64,000 nt of DNA from Alphaproteobacteria bacterium (GCA_016124675.1 WGNG01000001.1:1-64000); one strand, 5' to 3'. Positions 33,165-42,310 are shown, numbered from the stretch's first letter. A program made the numbers and translations. The notes: generated by a model not told the origin, from the letters alone.

Positions 33165-34201
33165 TCGCCGACGCCGCCGCCCGCCTGATGACGTTCTTGC
33201 CGCCCGAGCGCGCCCACCGCGCGGCGCTGAGCGCCCTCATCCAGGGTCTGGGCCCAAAGGTGCGCACGCCCCCCGATCCGGTGCTCGCTACAGCGATCGC
33301 GGGGATGGAGCTCGCACATCCCGTGGGTTTGGCCGCCGGGTTCGACAAGAATGCCGAGGCGCCCGACGCGCTGCTGGATGCCGGTTTCGCCTTTGTCGAA
33401 GTGGGCGGCGTCACCCCGCGCCCGCAGGCCGGCAATCCCGCCCCGCGCCTGTTCCGCCTGCGCGAGGACAAGGCGGTGATCAACCGCATGGGCTTCAACA
33501 ATGAAGGCCTTGACGCCATGAAGGCGCGGCTTGAAGCGCGCGCGGGCAAGCCCGGCGTGGTCGGCGTCAATCTCGGGGCCAACAAGGATTCCGAGGATCG
33601 CGCCGCCGACTACGCCATCCTGCTGAAATCCCTGTCAGGGCTCGCGGATTTCTTCACCCTCAACATCTCCTCGCCCAACACGCCGGGCCTGCGCAATCTG
33701 CAGGGCGCGCAGGCGCTGGATGATTTGATGAAGCGGGTCAATGACACGCGCTGGACAGAGCCGGTGTTCGTAAAAGTGGCGCCCGATCTGGAGCCTGCCG
33801 ATATCGATGCCATCGCTGAGGCCGCGCTGCGCCATCGCATGTCCGGGCTTATCGTCTCCAACACCACGCTGGCGCGGCCCGACACGCTCAAGAGCCGTCA
33901 CCGCTCCGAAGCGGGCGGCCTGTCCGGCGCGCCGGTGCGCGCGCGTTCCACGCAAATGGTGCGCGCTTTTTATCAGCGCGTGGGCGCCGAGCTGCCGATC
34001 CTTGGCGTGGGCGGGATCGACAGCGCTGAGGCCGCGTACGAAAAGATCCGCGCCGGCGCCAGCGCGGTCCAGCTCTATACCGCCCTGATCTATCAGGGCC
34101 CTGGCCTTGCGGTGCGCATCCGTGATGGGCTGGCCGCCCTGCTCAAGCGCGACGGTTATGGCCGCCTCGCCGATGCCGTCGGGGTGGACGTCAAAGCGTG
34201 A
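33161..34201 (+). CDS. pyrD: Dihydroorotate dehydrogenase, quinone-linked (class 2)
   Basis: This 346-residue FMN enzyme oxidises dihydroorotate to orotate in pyrimidine synthesis and passes electrons to quinone. Motifs: GLAAGFDKNAEAPDALLDAG, GGVTPRPQAGNPAPRLFRL, INRMGFNNEG, and the class 2 catalytic Ser in NISSPNTPGLRNLQ, then ILGVGGIDSAEAA. The N-terminal helix for membrane association is present. The GTG at 33161 overlaps the DUF952 stop, and no better start exists. Confidence 0.94.
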   Translation: MIADAAARLMTFLPPERAHRAALSALIQGLGPKVRTPPDPVLATAIAGMELAHPVGLAAGFDKNAEAPDALLDAGFAFVEVGGVTPRPQAGNPAPRLFRLREDKAVINRMGFNNEGLDAMKARLEARAGKPGVVGVNLGANKDSEDRAADYAILLKSLSGLADFFTLNISSPNTPGLRNLQGAQALDDLMKRVNDTRWTEPVFVKVAPDLEPADIDAIAEAALRHRMSGLIVSNTTLARPDTLKSRHRSEAGGLSGAPVRARSTQMVRAFYQRVGAELPILGVGGIDSAEAAYEKIRAGASAVQLYTALIYQGPGLAVRIRDGLAALLKRDGYGRLADAVGVDVKA

Positions 34202-34386
34202 TGCTCATCCTTACCCTCCTCCTCCTGGCCGCCGCCGCAGCGCTCTGGGTGCTGCTTCAGCCGCAGGCGAGCGCCCGCAACAGCGCCGCGCAAAACGCCG
34301 CCCGCGAAGCGGTGCGCCGGCGGCTCGAACCGCAGGCAGAGCCGGGCGATGAGGATGGCGGCGGCGCAGCCGGTCCGCGTTCTTGA
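34198..34386 (+). CDS. Small single-helix membrane protein
   Basis: This 62-residue frame begins GTG-ATG, overlapping the pyrD stop, and has one hydrophobic segment (MLILTLLLLAAAAALWVLL) followed by a charged Gln/Arg/Glu-rich tail. It is not recognised. Overlap with pyrD supports expression; sequence alone is too short to prove it. Confidence 0.4.
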   Translation: MMLILTLLLLAAAAALWVLLQPQASARNSAAQNAAREAVRRRLEPQAEPGDEDGGGAAGPRS

Positions 34387-34455
34387 TCACGTCCCGGCGC
34401 GCGCCTAGTGTCGCGCCCTGTTCGCCAAAGCCTCCCACTCCCGCCCGGATCCGCC

Positions 34456-35337
34456 ATGACCGCCCGCCACGCGCCCTCGTTTCAGGACCTGATCCTCACC
34501 CTGCACCGCTACTGGGCCGATCAGGGCTGCGCGATCCTGCAGCCCTATGACATCGAGGTGGGCGCGGGCACGCTGCATCCGGCCACCACGCTGCGCTCGC
34601 TCGGACCCAGGCCCTGGCGCGCGGCCTATGTGCAGCCCTCGCGCCGTCCCGGCGACGGGCGCTATGGGGAGAACCCCAATAGGCTGCAGCATTATTACCA
34701 ATACCAGGTGCTGCTGAAGCCCTGCCCGGCGAACATTCAGGACCTGTATCTCGGCTCGCTGGACGCCATCGGGATCGACCGCACGCTCCACGATGTGCGC
34801 TTTGTGGAGGATGACTGGGAGAACCCCACCGTGGGCGCCTGGGGGCTGGGCTGGGAGGTCTGGTGCGACGGCATGGAGGTGAGCCAGTTCACCTACTTCC
34901 AGCAGGTTGGCGGGCTGGATGTGGAGCTGGTTTCGGGCGAGCTGACCTATGGGCTCGAGCGCCTGGCCATGTATGTCCAGGGCGTTGAGAATGTCTACGA
35001 TCTCGATTTCAACGGCGCCGGGCTCAGCTATGGCGACGTGTTCCTGGAGAACGAACGCCAGCAATCGGCCTTCAATTTCGAGCATGCCGATGTCGACATG
35101 CTCATCGAGTGGTTCAAGGGCGCGGAAAAGCAGTGCATGGCGCTCCTGGCGCTGGACCCGCCTCTGCCCCTGCCCGCCTATGACTGGTGCCTGAAGGCGT
35201 CACACCTGTTCAATCTGGTCGATGCCCGCGGCGCAATCTCGGTCGCCGAACGCGCCAGCTGGATCGCGCGGGTGCGCGAGCTGGCCAAGGGCTGCGCCAG
35301 CGCGTGGATTGCCCATCAACACAAGGACGCGGCGTGA
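34456..35337 (+). CDS. glyQ: Glycyl-tRNA synthetase alpha subunit
   Basis: This 293-residue catalytic subunit of the (alpha-beta)2 glycyl-tRNA synthetase activates glycine. Motifs: [58 protein letters not shown] and QLTYF-like [13 protein letters not shown]. The start at 34456 fits family length. It is separated from glyS by a family B repeat and a GST-like gene, an unusual interruption of the glyQ-glyS pair. Confidence 0.96.
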   Translation: MTARHAPSFQDLILTLHRYWADQGCAILQPYDIEVGAGTLHPATTLRSLGPRPWRAAYVQPSRRPGDGRYGENPNRLQHYYQYQVLLKPCPANIQDLYLGSLDAIGIDRTLHDVRFVEDDWENPTVGAWGLGWEVWCDGMEVSQFTYFQQVGGLDVELVSGELTYGLERLAMYVQGVENVYDLDFNGAGLSYGDVFLENERQQSAFNFEHADVDMLIEWFKGAEKQCMALLALDPPLPLPAYDWCLKASHLFNLVDARGAISVAERASWIARVRELAKGCASAWIAHQHKDAA

Positions 35338-35567
35338 TGACCAAGCATCGACTTGCACCGCGTCACCCCACCCCGGCCCTCCCCTCAAGGGGAGGGAGAG
35401 ATGCGGGACGGGCATCTGCGAACTTGAAAACCGACGCTACCGCTGAGGCGTCTCAAGCGTATACGGGCGCCTGCAACAACCCTCCCTCCCCCTCGGGGGA
35501 GGGTCGGGGTGGGGGGCTGCGGCGGTCAATCCATCATCGACGAGAGTCCAGAGGACTAGCCCAATGA
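35337..35567 (+). other. Open frame spanning a family B repeat between glyQ and the GST gene
   Basis: An ATG overlapping the glyQ stop (TGATG) opens a 76-residue frame that runs through the family B repeat as HPTPALPSRGG ... NNPPSPSGEGRGGG and stops in ATGA with the next gene's start. It may be only the open frame that family B repeats carry, or the remnant of a small gene. It is listed as an observation, not as an asserted gene. Confidence 0.25.
35364..35517. repeat. Family B paired-hairpin repeat (intergenic copy)
   Basis: Left end CACCCCACCCCGGCCCTCCC and right end, inverted, CCCCCCACCCCGACCCTCCC form imperfect terminal repeats of about 21 bases. Each includes a 9-base-arm hairpin (35377-35385/35388-35396 and 35484-35492/35495-35503). 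The 154-base unit is the simplest copy of the family seen here. Confidence 0.8.
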
Positions 35568-36160
35568 CCAACCTCACCGTCTGGCACGGCCCGAACACAC
35601 GTTCCACCGGCACGGTGTGGCTGGTGGAGGAGCTGGGCGTGCCCTACGAGCTCAAGAAGGTGGATGTGTTCGGCGGCGCCACGCGCGGGCCGGACTTTCT
35701 GGCGGTGAACCCGGCGGGCAAGGTTCCGGCCATCCGCCATGAGGGCAAGACCCTGACCGAGATGGCGGCCATTTCGCTCTATCTGGCCGACGCCTTCCCG
35801 GAGGCGGGCCTTGCGCCCGCCATCGGCGATTCCTTGCGGGCCGATTATCTCTACTGGTCGGTGTTCCGCCCCGGCGTCCTGGAGCCGGCCATCATCACCA
35901 AGTCGCAGGGCCTTGATGTGGACCCGCGTATGGTTGGCTGGGGCGCGTGGGATACGGTGCTGTCACTCGTCGAAGCGCAGCTTGCGCGCGGCCCGTATAT
36001 CCTGGGCGAGCGGTTCAGCGCTGCGGACATCCTGATCGGCGGAGCGCTGGGCTGGCTGAAACATTTCAAGCTGATGGACGACAATCCCGGCATTGAGGCC
36101 TATATCGACCGGCTGCACGGCCGGCCCGCCTACACGCGCATGCAAGCAACCAATACCTGA
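35564..36160 (+). CDS. Glutathione S-transferase family protein
   Basis: This 198-residue protein has the thioredoxin-like N-terminal half (LTVWHGPNTRSTGTVWLVEE, then NPAGKVPAIRHEGKTLTEMA with the cis-Pro and Glu-Ser-like glutathione contact) and an all-helical C-terminal half. It resembles the beta/theta-type bacterial GSTs that detoxify electrophiles. It lies between glyQ and glyS, ending 14 bases before the glyS start, and is probably co-transcribed with them. Confidence 0.87.
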   Translation: MTNLTVWHGPNTRSTGTVWLVEELGVPYELKKVDVFGGATRGPDFLAVNPAGKVPAIRHEGKTLTEMAAISLYLADAFPEAGLAPAIGDSLRADYLYWSVFRPGVLEPAIITKSQGLDVDPRMVGWGAWDTVLSLVEAQLARGPYILGERFSAADILIGGALGWLKHFKLMDDNPGIEAYIDRLHGRPAYTRMQATNT

Positions 36161-36174
36161 CGGACACCGCACCC

Positions 36175-38586
36175 TTGGCCGAGCTGCTCATCGAATTCTT
36201 CTGCGAGGAAATTCCCGCGCGCATGCAGGCGCGCGCCGAGGCTGATCTCGCGCGTCTGGTCTCTGCCGCGCTGAAAGACGCCGGGCTCAGCTGGGACACG
36301 CTGGAGGCGTTCTCCGGTCCGCGCCGGATGGGTCTCGCCATCTCCGGCCTGCCGCTGAAGACGCAGGCCGTGCGCGAGGAGCGTAAAGGTCCGCGCACCG
36401 ACGCGCCGGAAAAAGCCATTGAGGGCTTCCTGCGCGGCGCCGGGCTCGCCAGCATCGACAATTGCGAAGTGCGCGAGGACAAGAAGGGCGCGTTCTATAT
36501 CGCCCTGATCGAGACGCCGGGCCGCGACACCGCCGACGTGCTCAAATCCGCCCTGCCCGAGATCGCGCGCTCCTTCCCCTGGCCCAAATCGATGAAGTTT
36601 GGCGAGGGCGAGAAGGCCCAGCGCTGGGTGCGGCCGCTGCACCGGCTGATCTGCCTGCTCGATGGCCAGATCGTCCCGGCGGAGGTGTTCGGCCTGACCG
36701 CCGCCAACATCACCGAAGGTCACCGCATTCACGGCTCCGGCCCCTTCACCGTGACGGGCTTTGCCGACTATGCCGCGCAATTGAAATCCAACGGCGTCAT
36801 CCTGACCCGCGCCGGGCGCCGCCAGAAAATTCTGGACGATGCGCGCGCGGTGTGCGCCAGGGCCGGGCTCGACCTCATCGAGGATGAGGGCCTGCTGGAG
36901 GAGGTGACGGGGCTTGCCGAGCATCCGGTCGCCGTCATGGGCGATATGGATACCGGCTTCCTGGACCTGCCGCCCGAGGTCATCACCCTGACCATGCGCA
37001 CCCACCAGAAATACTTCGCGGTGCGTGACCCGAAGACCGGCGCGCTGGCGCCCAAATTCGTGACGCTGGCCAACCAGACCGCCCCCGATGGCGGCGCCGC
37101 CATCGCCGCAGGCAATGCCCGCGTGCTCTCGGCCCGCCTGTCGGATGCCCGCCATTTCTGGGATCTCGACCGCGCCAAGGGCCTTGAGGCGATGGCGGCG
37201 GAGCTGTCCAAAGTCACCTTCCACGACAAGCTCGGCACGGTGGCCGACAAGACCGCCCGCGTCGCCGCGCTGGCCCGCGAGCTCGCCCCGTCAGTGGGCG
37301 CCGACCCGGATCTCGCCGAGCTCGCGGCACGCCTCGCCAAGGCCGATCTGGTCAGCCAGATGGTCTATGAGTTTCCCGAGCTGCAGGGGGTTATGGGGCG
37401 GTATCTGGCGCTTCAGGCCGGCGCCGATCACCCCACCCCCGACCTCCCCTCAAGGGGAGGGAGAGATGCGGGGCCCGAGACGCACAAGGGAGAAGCCGCC
37501 GGTTCCGCGGCTTCAATGAGTTCCAAAGGCGCTCACAACAGCCCTCCCTCCCCCTCGGGGGAGGGCCGGGGTGGGGGGCTTGCGAGCCTTTCCGAAGAAG
37601 ACCGCCAGCAAGTCGCTGACGCCATCCGCGATCACTACAAGCCCCAGGGCCCCTCCGACGCCGTCCCCACCGCGCCGGTGAGCGCCGCTGTCGCGCTGGC
37701 CGACAAGCTCGACACGCTGGTGGGCTTCTGGGCGATTGATGAAAAGCCGACCGGGTCGAAAGACCCCTTCGCGCTGCGCCGGGCGGCGCTGGGGGTTATC
37801 AGGGTCCTTCTTTCGAACGAAAGCCGAGTCTCACTCAACAAGTGGATGCTTCGCGCTTCATTCAGAGATGCGGTCAAGGAAGAACCAGCGTTCTTCAACC
37901 CCGAAAACCTCCTCGCCTTCTTCGCCGACCGCCTGAAAGTCCACCTCAAGGAAGAAGGCATCCGGCATGACGTGATCGACGCCGTGTTCGCGCTCGGCGA
38001 TGACGACCTTGTGCGCGTGACGAACAAGTCCCGCGCGCTGCAGGCTTTCCTCGACACCGATGACGGCGCGGCGCTGCTGGCGGGTTATCGCCGGGCGGCG
38101 AATATCCTGTCGGCGGAAGAGAAGAAGGGGTTTGATCTGGGCGTGGCGGTGGCTGAGATGCTGGGCGCCGCCCCCCTCGGTCCTTCGGACCACTCCCCCC
38201 GTAAACGGGGGGAGACAAGCGAGGACGCCTTGTCCTCCCCCGCGCGCGGGGGAGGTGTCCGCGGAGCGGACGGAGGGGGGATCACGCCCGATGAACAGGC
38301 CGCCCTCCTCATCGCCATCGCCAAAACCGCGACCGCTCCTGAGGAGCGCGCCCTGATCGGCGAAATCCAGGCGGCCGAGGCTCTCGCGGGCAAAGCGCTG
38401 GGTGATGAGGACTTCTCCGGCGCCATGTCCGCCCTTGCCCGGTTGCGCGGGCCGGTGGATGCCTTCTTCGAGGCGGTTGTCGTAAACGACAAAGACCCTA
38501 TTGTGCGGCGCAACAGACTGGTGCTTCTGTCGCGGATTCGCGCCGCGGCGGACGCCGTGGCGGATTTTTCCCGGCTGGAAGGCTGA
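36175..38586 (+). CDS. glyS: Glycyl-tRNA synthetase beta subunit with two repeat-derived in-frame insertions
   Basis: This 803-residue tRNA-binding subunit begins with TTG: AELLIEFFCEEIPARMQ is the invariant GlyS start. Family marks continue: RTHQKYFAVRD, then HYKPQGPSDAVPTAPVSAAV and ALADKLDTLVGFWAIDEKPT. About residues 419-468 are translated family B repeat (HPTPDLPSRGG ... NSPPSPSGEGRGGG). About residues 666-702 are translated family C repeat. Minus these, the protein is about 715 residues, the usual size. The first insert falls just before the HYKP segment, the second in the C-terminal anticodon-binding region. The frame stays open throughout. Function is presumably kept, since glyS is essential and no second copy is seen. 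Confidence 0.93.
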   Translation: MAELLIEFFCEEIPARMQARAEADLARLVSAALKDAGLSWDTLEAFSGPRRMGLAISGLPLKTQAVREERKGPRTDAPEKAIEGFLRGAGLASIDNCEVREDKKGAFYIALIETPGRDTADVLKSALPEIARSFPWPKSMKFGEGEKAQRWVRPLHRLICLLDGQIVPAEVFGLTAANITEGHRIHGSGPFTVTGFADYAAQLKSNGVILTRAGRRQKILDDARAVCARAGLDLIEDEGLLEEVTGLAEHPVAVMGDMDTGFLDLPPEVITLTMRTHQKYFAVRDPKTGALAPKFVTLANQTAPDGGAAIAAGNARVLSARLSDARHFWDLDRAKGLEAMAAELSKVTFHDKLGTVADKTARVAALARELAPSVGADPDLAELAARLAKADLVSQMVYEFPELQGVMGRYLALQAGADHPTPDLPSRGGRDAGPETHKGEAAGSAASMSSKGAHNSPPSPSGEGRGGGLASLSEEDRQQVADAIRDHYKPQGPSDAVPTAPVSAAVALADKLDTLVGFWAIDEKPTGSKDPFALRRAALGVIRVLLSNESRVSLNKWMLRASFRDAVKEEPAFFNPENLLAFFADRLKVHLKEEGIRHDVIDAVFALGDDDLVRVTNKSRALQAFLDTDDGAALLAGYRRAANILSAEEKKGFDLGVAVAEMLGAAPLGPSDHSPRKRGETSEDALSSPARGGGVRGADGGGITPDEQAALLIAIAKTATAPEERALIGEIQAAEALAGKALGDEDFSGAMSALARLRGPVDAFFEAVVVNDKDPIVRRNRLVLLSRIRAAADAVADFSRLEG
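37429..37579. repeat. Family B paired-hairpin repeat inside glyS
   Basis: The ends CACCCCACCCCCGACCTCCC and (inverted) CCCCCCACCCCGGCCCTCCC match the intergenic copy at 35364. Both copies also share AGAGATGCGGG just inside the left hairpin and an ACAAC/ACAAC-type stretch before the right one; the middle has diverged. Translated in the glyS frame. Confidence 0.8.
38171..38280. repeat. Family C repeat inside glyS
   Basis: This 110-base unit has inverted ends: CCCCCCTCGGTCC, then GGACCACTCCCCC at the left, and GGGGGAGGTGTCCGCGGAGC with GGACGGAGGGGGG at the right. Inner hairpins CCCCCCGTAAACGGGGGG and CCCCCGCGCGCGGGGG are visible. It is a different sequence family from A and B but has the same plan. 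Translated in the glyS frame as PLGPSDHSPRKRGETSED and what follows. Confidence 0.75.
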
Positions 38587-38626
38587 TGGCTTTCACGCTC
38601 GCGGGCAAAAACGATGAGGCCTTGAG

Positions 38627-41293
38627 ATGACGAAATGGGTGTACACTTTCGGCGCCGGCGCCTCGGATGGCGACCGCAATGACAAGAATTTGCTGGGCGG
38701 CAAGGGCGCAAACCTCGCCGAGATGGCGCGCCTGGGCCTGCCGGTTCCGCCGGGCTTCACCCTGACCACCGGCGTGTGCACCGCCTATTACGACAATGAA
38801 CAGCAATACCCCGCCGATCTGGACGCCCAGGTCGAGGCCGCTCTGGCCGACCTGGAAGCCAAGGTGGACAAGCGCTTTGGCGATCCGGCCAATCCGCTGC
38901 TGGTGTCGGTGCGCTCGGGCGCGCGCGCGTCCATGCCGGGCATGATGGACACCGTGCTCAATCTCGGCCTCAACGACGAGACGGCGGAGGGTCTGGCCAC
39001 GCTGTCGGGCGACCGGCGCTTTGCGCTGGATTCCTATCGCCGCTTCATCACCATGTATTCCGACGTGGTGCTGGGCGTGCCCCACGAGACGTTCGAGGAA
39101 ATCCTTGAAATGTTCAAGGAGGACCGCGACTACACCCTCGACACCGAAATCACCGCAGATGAATGGGCCGAGGTGATCGTTGAATACAAGCGCGCCGTGG
39201 AAGACGCGCTCGGCCATCCCTTCCCCACCGATCCGCGCGCCCAGCTCTGGGGCGCCATCTCGGCGGTGTTCGGCTCGTGGATGAATGACCGGGCCATCAC
39301 CTACCGGCGCATGTACGACATCCCGGCCAGCTGGGGCACGGCGGTGAATGTCCAGGCCATGGTGTTTGGCAATATGGGCAATACGTCCGCCACCGGCGTC
39401 GCCTTCACCCGCGACCCGTCCACCGGCGAAGCGGGCTATTACGGCGAGTTCCTGATCAATGCCCAGGGCGAGGACGTGGTGGCGGGCATCCGCACGCCGC
39501 AATGCCTGACCCAATCCATGCGCGAGCGCATGGGCGACACCCAGCCCTCCATGGAAGAAGCCCTGCCCGAGGTGTTCGCCGAGCTGACCGACGTGTTCGA
39601 CCGGCTGGAGCGCCATTATCGCGACATGCAGGACATCGAGTTCACCGTGGAGCGCGGCCGGCTGTGGATGCTGCAGACCCGCTCGGGCAAGCGCACCGCG
39701 CGCGCGGCGCTGAAAATCGCCGTGGACATGGTGGCAGAGGGCCTGATCACCGAAGAAGAAGCGGTGCTGCGCATCGATCCCTCCCAGCTTGACCAGCTTT
39801 TGCACCCCACCATTGATGACAGCTATGAGCGCGATGTGCTGGCCAAGGGCCTGCCTGCCTCGCCGGGCGCAGCCAGCGGCCAGGCGGTGTTTGATTCCGA
39901 CGAGGCCGAGACCATGGCTTCCCAGGGCCTGAAAGTCATCCTGGTGCGCATGGAAACGAGCCCTGAAGACATTCACGGCATGCATGCGGCCCAGGCCATC
40001 GTGACGGCGCGCGGCGGCATGACGTCTCACGCGGCGGTCGTGGCGCGCGGCATGGGCCGGCCGTGCGTATCGGGCGCAGGCGAGATCCGCATCAGCGCGG
40101 CCGAGAAGCTGTTCACCGCACGCGGGCGCACCATCCGCCAGGGTGATGTGATCACCGTGGACGGCGCCACGGGCGAGGTGCTGTTCGGCGAAGCCCCGAT
40201 GATCAAGCCGGAGCTCACCGGCGAGTTCGGCGCGCTGATGGTCTGGGCTGACAAGGCCCGCCGCATGAAGGTGCGCACCAATGCCGACACGCCCGGCGAT
40301 GTGCAGACCGCGCGCGAGTTCGGCGCCGAGGGCATTGGCCTGTGCCGCACCGAGCACATGTTCTTTGACGCTGACCGCATCGCCGCGGTGCGCGAGATGA
40401 TCCTGGCCGACAGCCGGGCCGGGCGCGTCAAGGCGCTGGCCAAAATCCTGCCCATGCAGCGCGATGATTTCGCGGCCATCTTCCGCATCATGGAAGACCG
40501 GCCCTGCACCATCCGCCTGCTCGACCCGCCCTTGCACGAGTTCCTGCCCCACACCGCTGACGATGTGGTGGCAGTGTCTCAGGCGACCGGCCTGTCGGCT
40601 GACGCCCTGTTGCAGCGGGCGCGCGATCTGTCGGAAACCAACCCGATGCTGGGCCATCGCGGCTGCCGCCTCGGGATCACCTATCCCGAGATTTACGAGA
40701 TGCAGGCGCGCGCCATCTTCGAGGCGCAGGCGCTGGTGGAAAAGGAAACCGGAGTCAAACCGGTGGCCGAGGTGATGATCCCGCTGGTGGCCGTGGCGCG
40801 CGAGCTGGAAATTCTCAAGGTGCGCGTCGCCGCCGTGGCGCGCGAGGTGGAGAGCGAGACGGGCGTGACGCCGATCTATCTCATCGGCACCATGATCGAG
40901 CTGCCCCGCGCCGCCCTGCGCGCCGCCGACATCGCGGTCCACGCCGAGTTCTTCTCCTTCGGCACCAACGACCTCACCCAGACCACCTACGGCCTGTCGC
41001 GTGACGATGCGGGCAAGTTCCTGGGCGATTATCTCGAAGCCGGGATTTTTGAAAAAGACCCGTTCGTCTCGCTCGATCAGGACGGGGTCGGTGACCTCAT
41101 CCGCATCGCCGTGGAGCGCGGGCGCGGGGCGCGCCAGGGGCTCAAGCTTGGCATTTGCGGCGAGCACGGCGGCGACCCCGCCTCGATCCAGTTCTGCGAA
41201 TCAGCCGGGCTCGATTATGTGTCCTGTTCGCCATACCGCGTCCCCATTGCGCGTCTGGCGGCGGCCCAGGCGGCCCTGCGGCCCAAGTCGTGA
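38627..41293 (+). CDS. ppdK: Pyruvate, phosphate dikinase
   Basis: This 888-residue enzyme interconverts pyruvate, ATP and phosphate with PEP, AMP and diphosphate. Order of domains: N-terminal ATP-grasp (LLGGKGANLAEMARLGLPVP, SVRSGARASMPGMMDTVLNL), swivelling phosphohistidine domain (TARGGMTSHAAVVARGMG, His468) and C-terminal PEP/pyruvate barrel (FFSFGTNDLTQTTYG, catalytic Cys844 in GICGEHGGDP). Length matches the bacterial enzyme. It allows gluconeogenic PEP synthesis or reversible glycolysis. It begins 40 bases after glyS. Confidence 0.97.
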   Translation: MTKWVYTFGAGASDGDRNDKNLLGGKGANLAEMARLGLPVPPGFTLTTGVCTAYYDNEQQYPADLDAQVEAALADLEAKVDKRFGDPANPLLVSVRSGARASMPGMMDTVLNLGLNDETAEGLATLSGDRRFALDSYRRFITMYSDVVLGVPHETFEEILEMFKEDRDYTLDTEITADEWAEVIVEYKRAVEDALGHPFPTDPRAQLWGAISAVFGSWMNDRAITYRRMYDIPASWGTAVNVQAMVFGNMGNTSATGVAFTRDPSTGEAGYYGEFLINAQGEDVVAGIRTPQCLTQSMRERMGDTQPSMEEALPEVFAELTDVFDRLERHYRDMQDIEFTVERGRLWMLQTRSGKRTARAALKIAVDMVAEGLITEEEAVLRIDPSQLDQLLHPTIDDSYERDVLAKGLPASPGAASGQAVFDSDEAETMASQGLKVILVRMETSPEDIHGMHAAQAIVTARGGMTSHAAVVARGMGRPCVSGAGEIRISAAEKLFTARGRTIRQGDVITVDGATGEVLFGEAPMIKPELTGEFGALMVWADKARRMKVRTNADTPGDVQTAREFGAEGIGLCRTEHMFFDADRIAAVREMILADSRAGRVKALAKILPMQRDDFAAIFRIMEDRPCTIRLLDPPLHEFLPHTADDVVAVSQATGLSADALLQRARDLSETNPMLGHRGCRLGITYPEIYEMQARAIFEAQALVEKETGVKPVAEVMIPLVAVARELEILKVRVAAVAREVESETGVTPIYLIGTMIELPRAALRAADIAVHAEFFSFGTNDLTQTTYGLSRDDAGKFLGDYLEAGIFEKDPFVSLDQDGVGDLIRIAVERGRGARQGLKLGICGEHGGDPASIQFCESAGLDYVSCSPYRVPIARLAAAQAALRPKS

Positions 41294-41320
41294 TCGCCTT
41301 GATTGACAGGGACTTGGGCC
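41280..41320 (+). terminator. Hairpin at the end of ppdK
   Basis: GGCCCAAGTC (41280-41289, overlapping the last ppdK codons) pairs perfectly with GACTTGGGCC (41311-41320) across a 21-base loop, followed by a short T-containing run. It is a plausible transcription stop for the glyQ-ppdK run. Confidence 0.45.
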
Positions 41321-41431
41321 GTTATTGCCGCAGTGCACAATTCACGCCCAATTTTCGCCCCAACTGAACACTATTGACCAGCTGCTTGAGGCGACTTAGG
41401 TCGTCTGCTTAAGGGGTTCATTCCTTGCATG

Positions 41432-41452
41432 TGGGTTTGGTGAACAAACCCA
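41432..41452. promoter_or_regulatory. Hairpin in the leader of the SleB-type hydrolase gene
   Basis: TGGGTTT (41432-41438) pairs with AAACCCA (41446-41452). It lies about 75 bases before the gene start in a 200-base leader that otherwise shows no clear feature. Role unknown. Confidence 0.25.
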
Positions 41453-41525
41453 TGTCGCGGGCCGACGCTTCGGACCGCCCGCCCGGTTTGGCGGGACGCA
41501 AGAAGCGCCAATGACGGAAGGCTGA

Positions 41526-42278
41526 ATGCTGGCCGCCAAAGATTTGATCCGGCGCACCCGTACAGCGCTCAAGGGCGCCGCTGCCACAGCGGCGTTTGTT
41601 CTGGTGGCCGGTGCGGTCACCCTGGCGCCCGAGCGCGCCCGCGAGCAGGACGAGGCCGCCGTCTGGCGCAGCCTGGCTGTGGCGTATCTGCAAGCGGGCG
41701 ACGCGCTGGAATGGGAGGCGCCCGCAGAGCTGGTCTCCGCCTCCTTCAACGCAGCGCCCGAGGCCGGCTCCGGTGACGGGATCGTCACCCGCTCGCTGGA
41801 CGATCTGCGCAGTTTTGACGCCTCGCACCTGCAGCGCGCGCGCCTGAACGCGCGCGAGCGCCAGTGCCTGGCTGAAGCCATCTATTACGAGGCGCGCGGC
41901 GAAAGCTTCGCCGGCCAGCTGGCCGTGGCGGAAGTCGTGCTCAACCGTGTGCGCCACCGCGCGTATCCTGAGACCGTGTGCGGCGTGGTCTATCAGGGCT
42001 CCGACCGCCACACAGGCTGCCAGTTCTCCTTCACCTGCGACGGCTCGATGGAGCGCACCGCCCAGGGCCGCGCCTGGCGCCGGGCCGAGCTGGTGGCCGA
42101 TCACGCCCTGATGGGCTTTGCACGCCCGATGACGCGCTCGGCGACGCACTATCACACCATCGCCGTCGATCCGGTCTGGAACGACTCGCTGGTGCAGACC
42201 CGGCGCATCGGCGCGCACATCTTCTACCGCATCCCGAGCCCGTCCGAGCGCCGCATCCTCAACGAGCGCGAGGCCTGA
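41526..42278 (+). CDS. Cell wall hydrolase, SleB/Hydrolase_2 family
   Basis: This 250-residue protein has an N-terminal membrane anchor or signal (about 15-33) and a C-terminal Hydrolase_2 domain: [20 protein letters not shown] (catalytic Glu), then [29 protein letters not shown] and [16 protein letters not shown]. In spore-formers SleB is a lytic transglycosylase; in alphaproteobacteria these act as general peptidoglycan remodelling enzymes. A strong terminator follows. Confidence 0.92.
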   Translation: MLAAKDLIRRTRTALKGAAATAAFVLVAGAVTLAPERAREQDEAAVWRSLAVAYLQAGDALEWEAPAELVSASFNAAPEAGSGDGIVTRSLDDLRSFDASHLQRARLNARERQCLAEAIYYEARGESFAGQLAVAEVVLNRVRHRAYPETVCGVVYQGSDRHTGCQFSFTCDGSMERTAQGRAWRRAELVADHALMGFARPMTRSATHYHTIAVDPVWNDSLVQTRRIGAHIFYRIPSPSERRILNEREA

Positions 42279-42310
42279 CCGGCTTTCATCACCGCATGGC
42301 ATGAAAAAAA

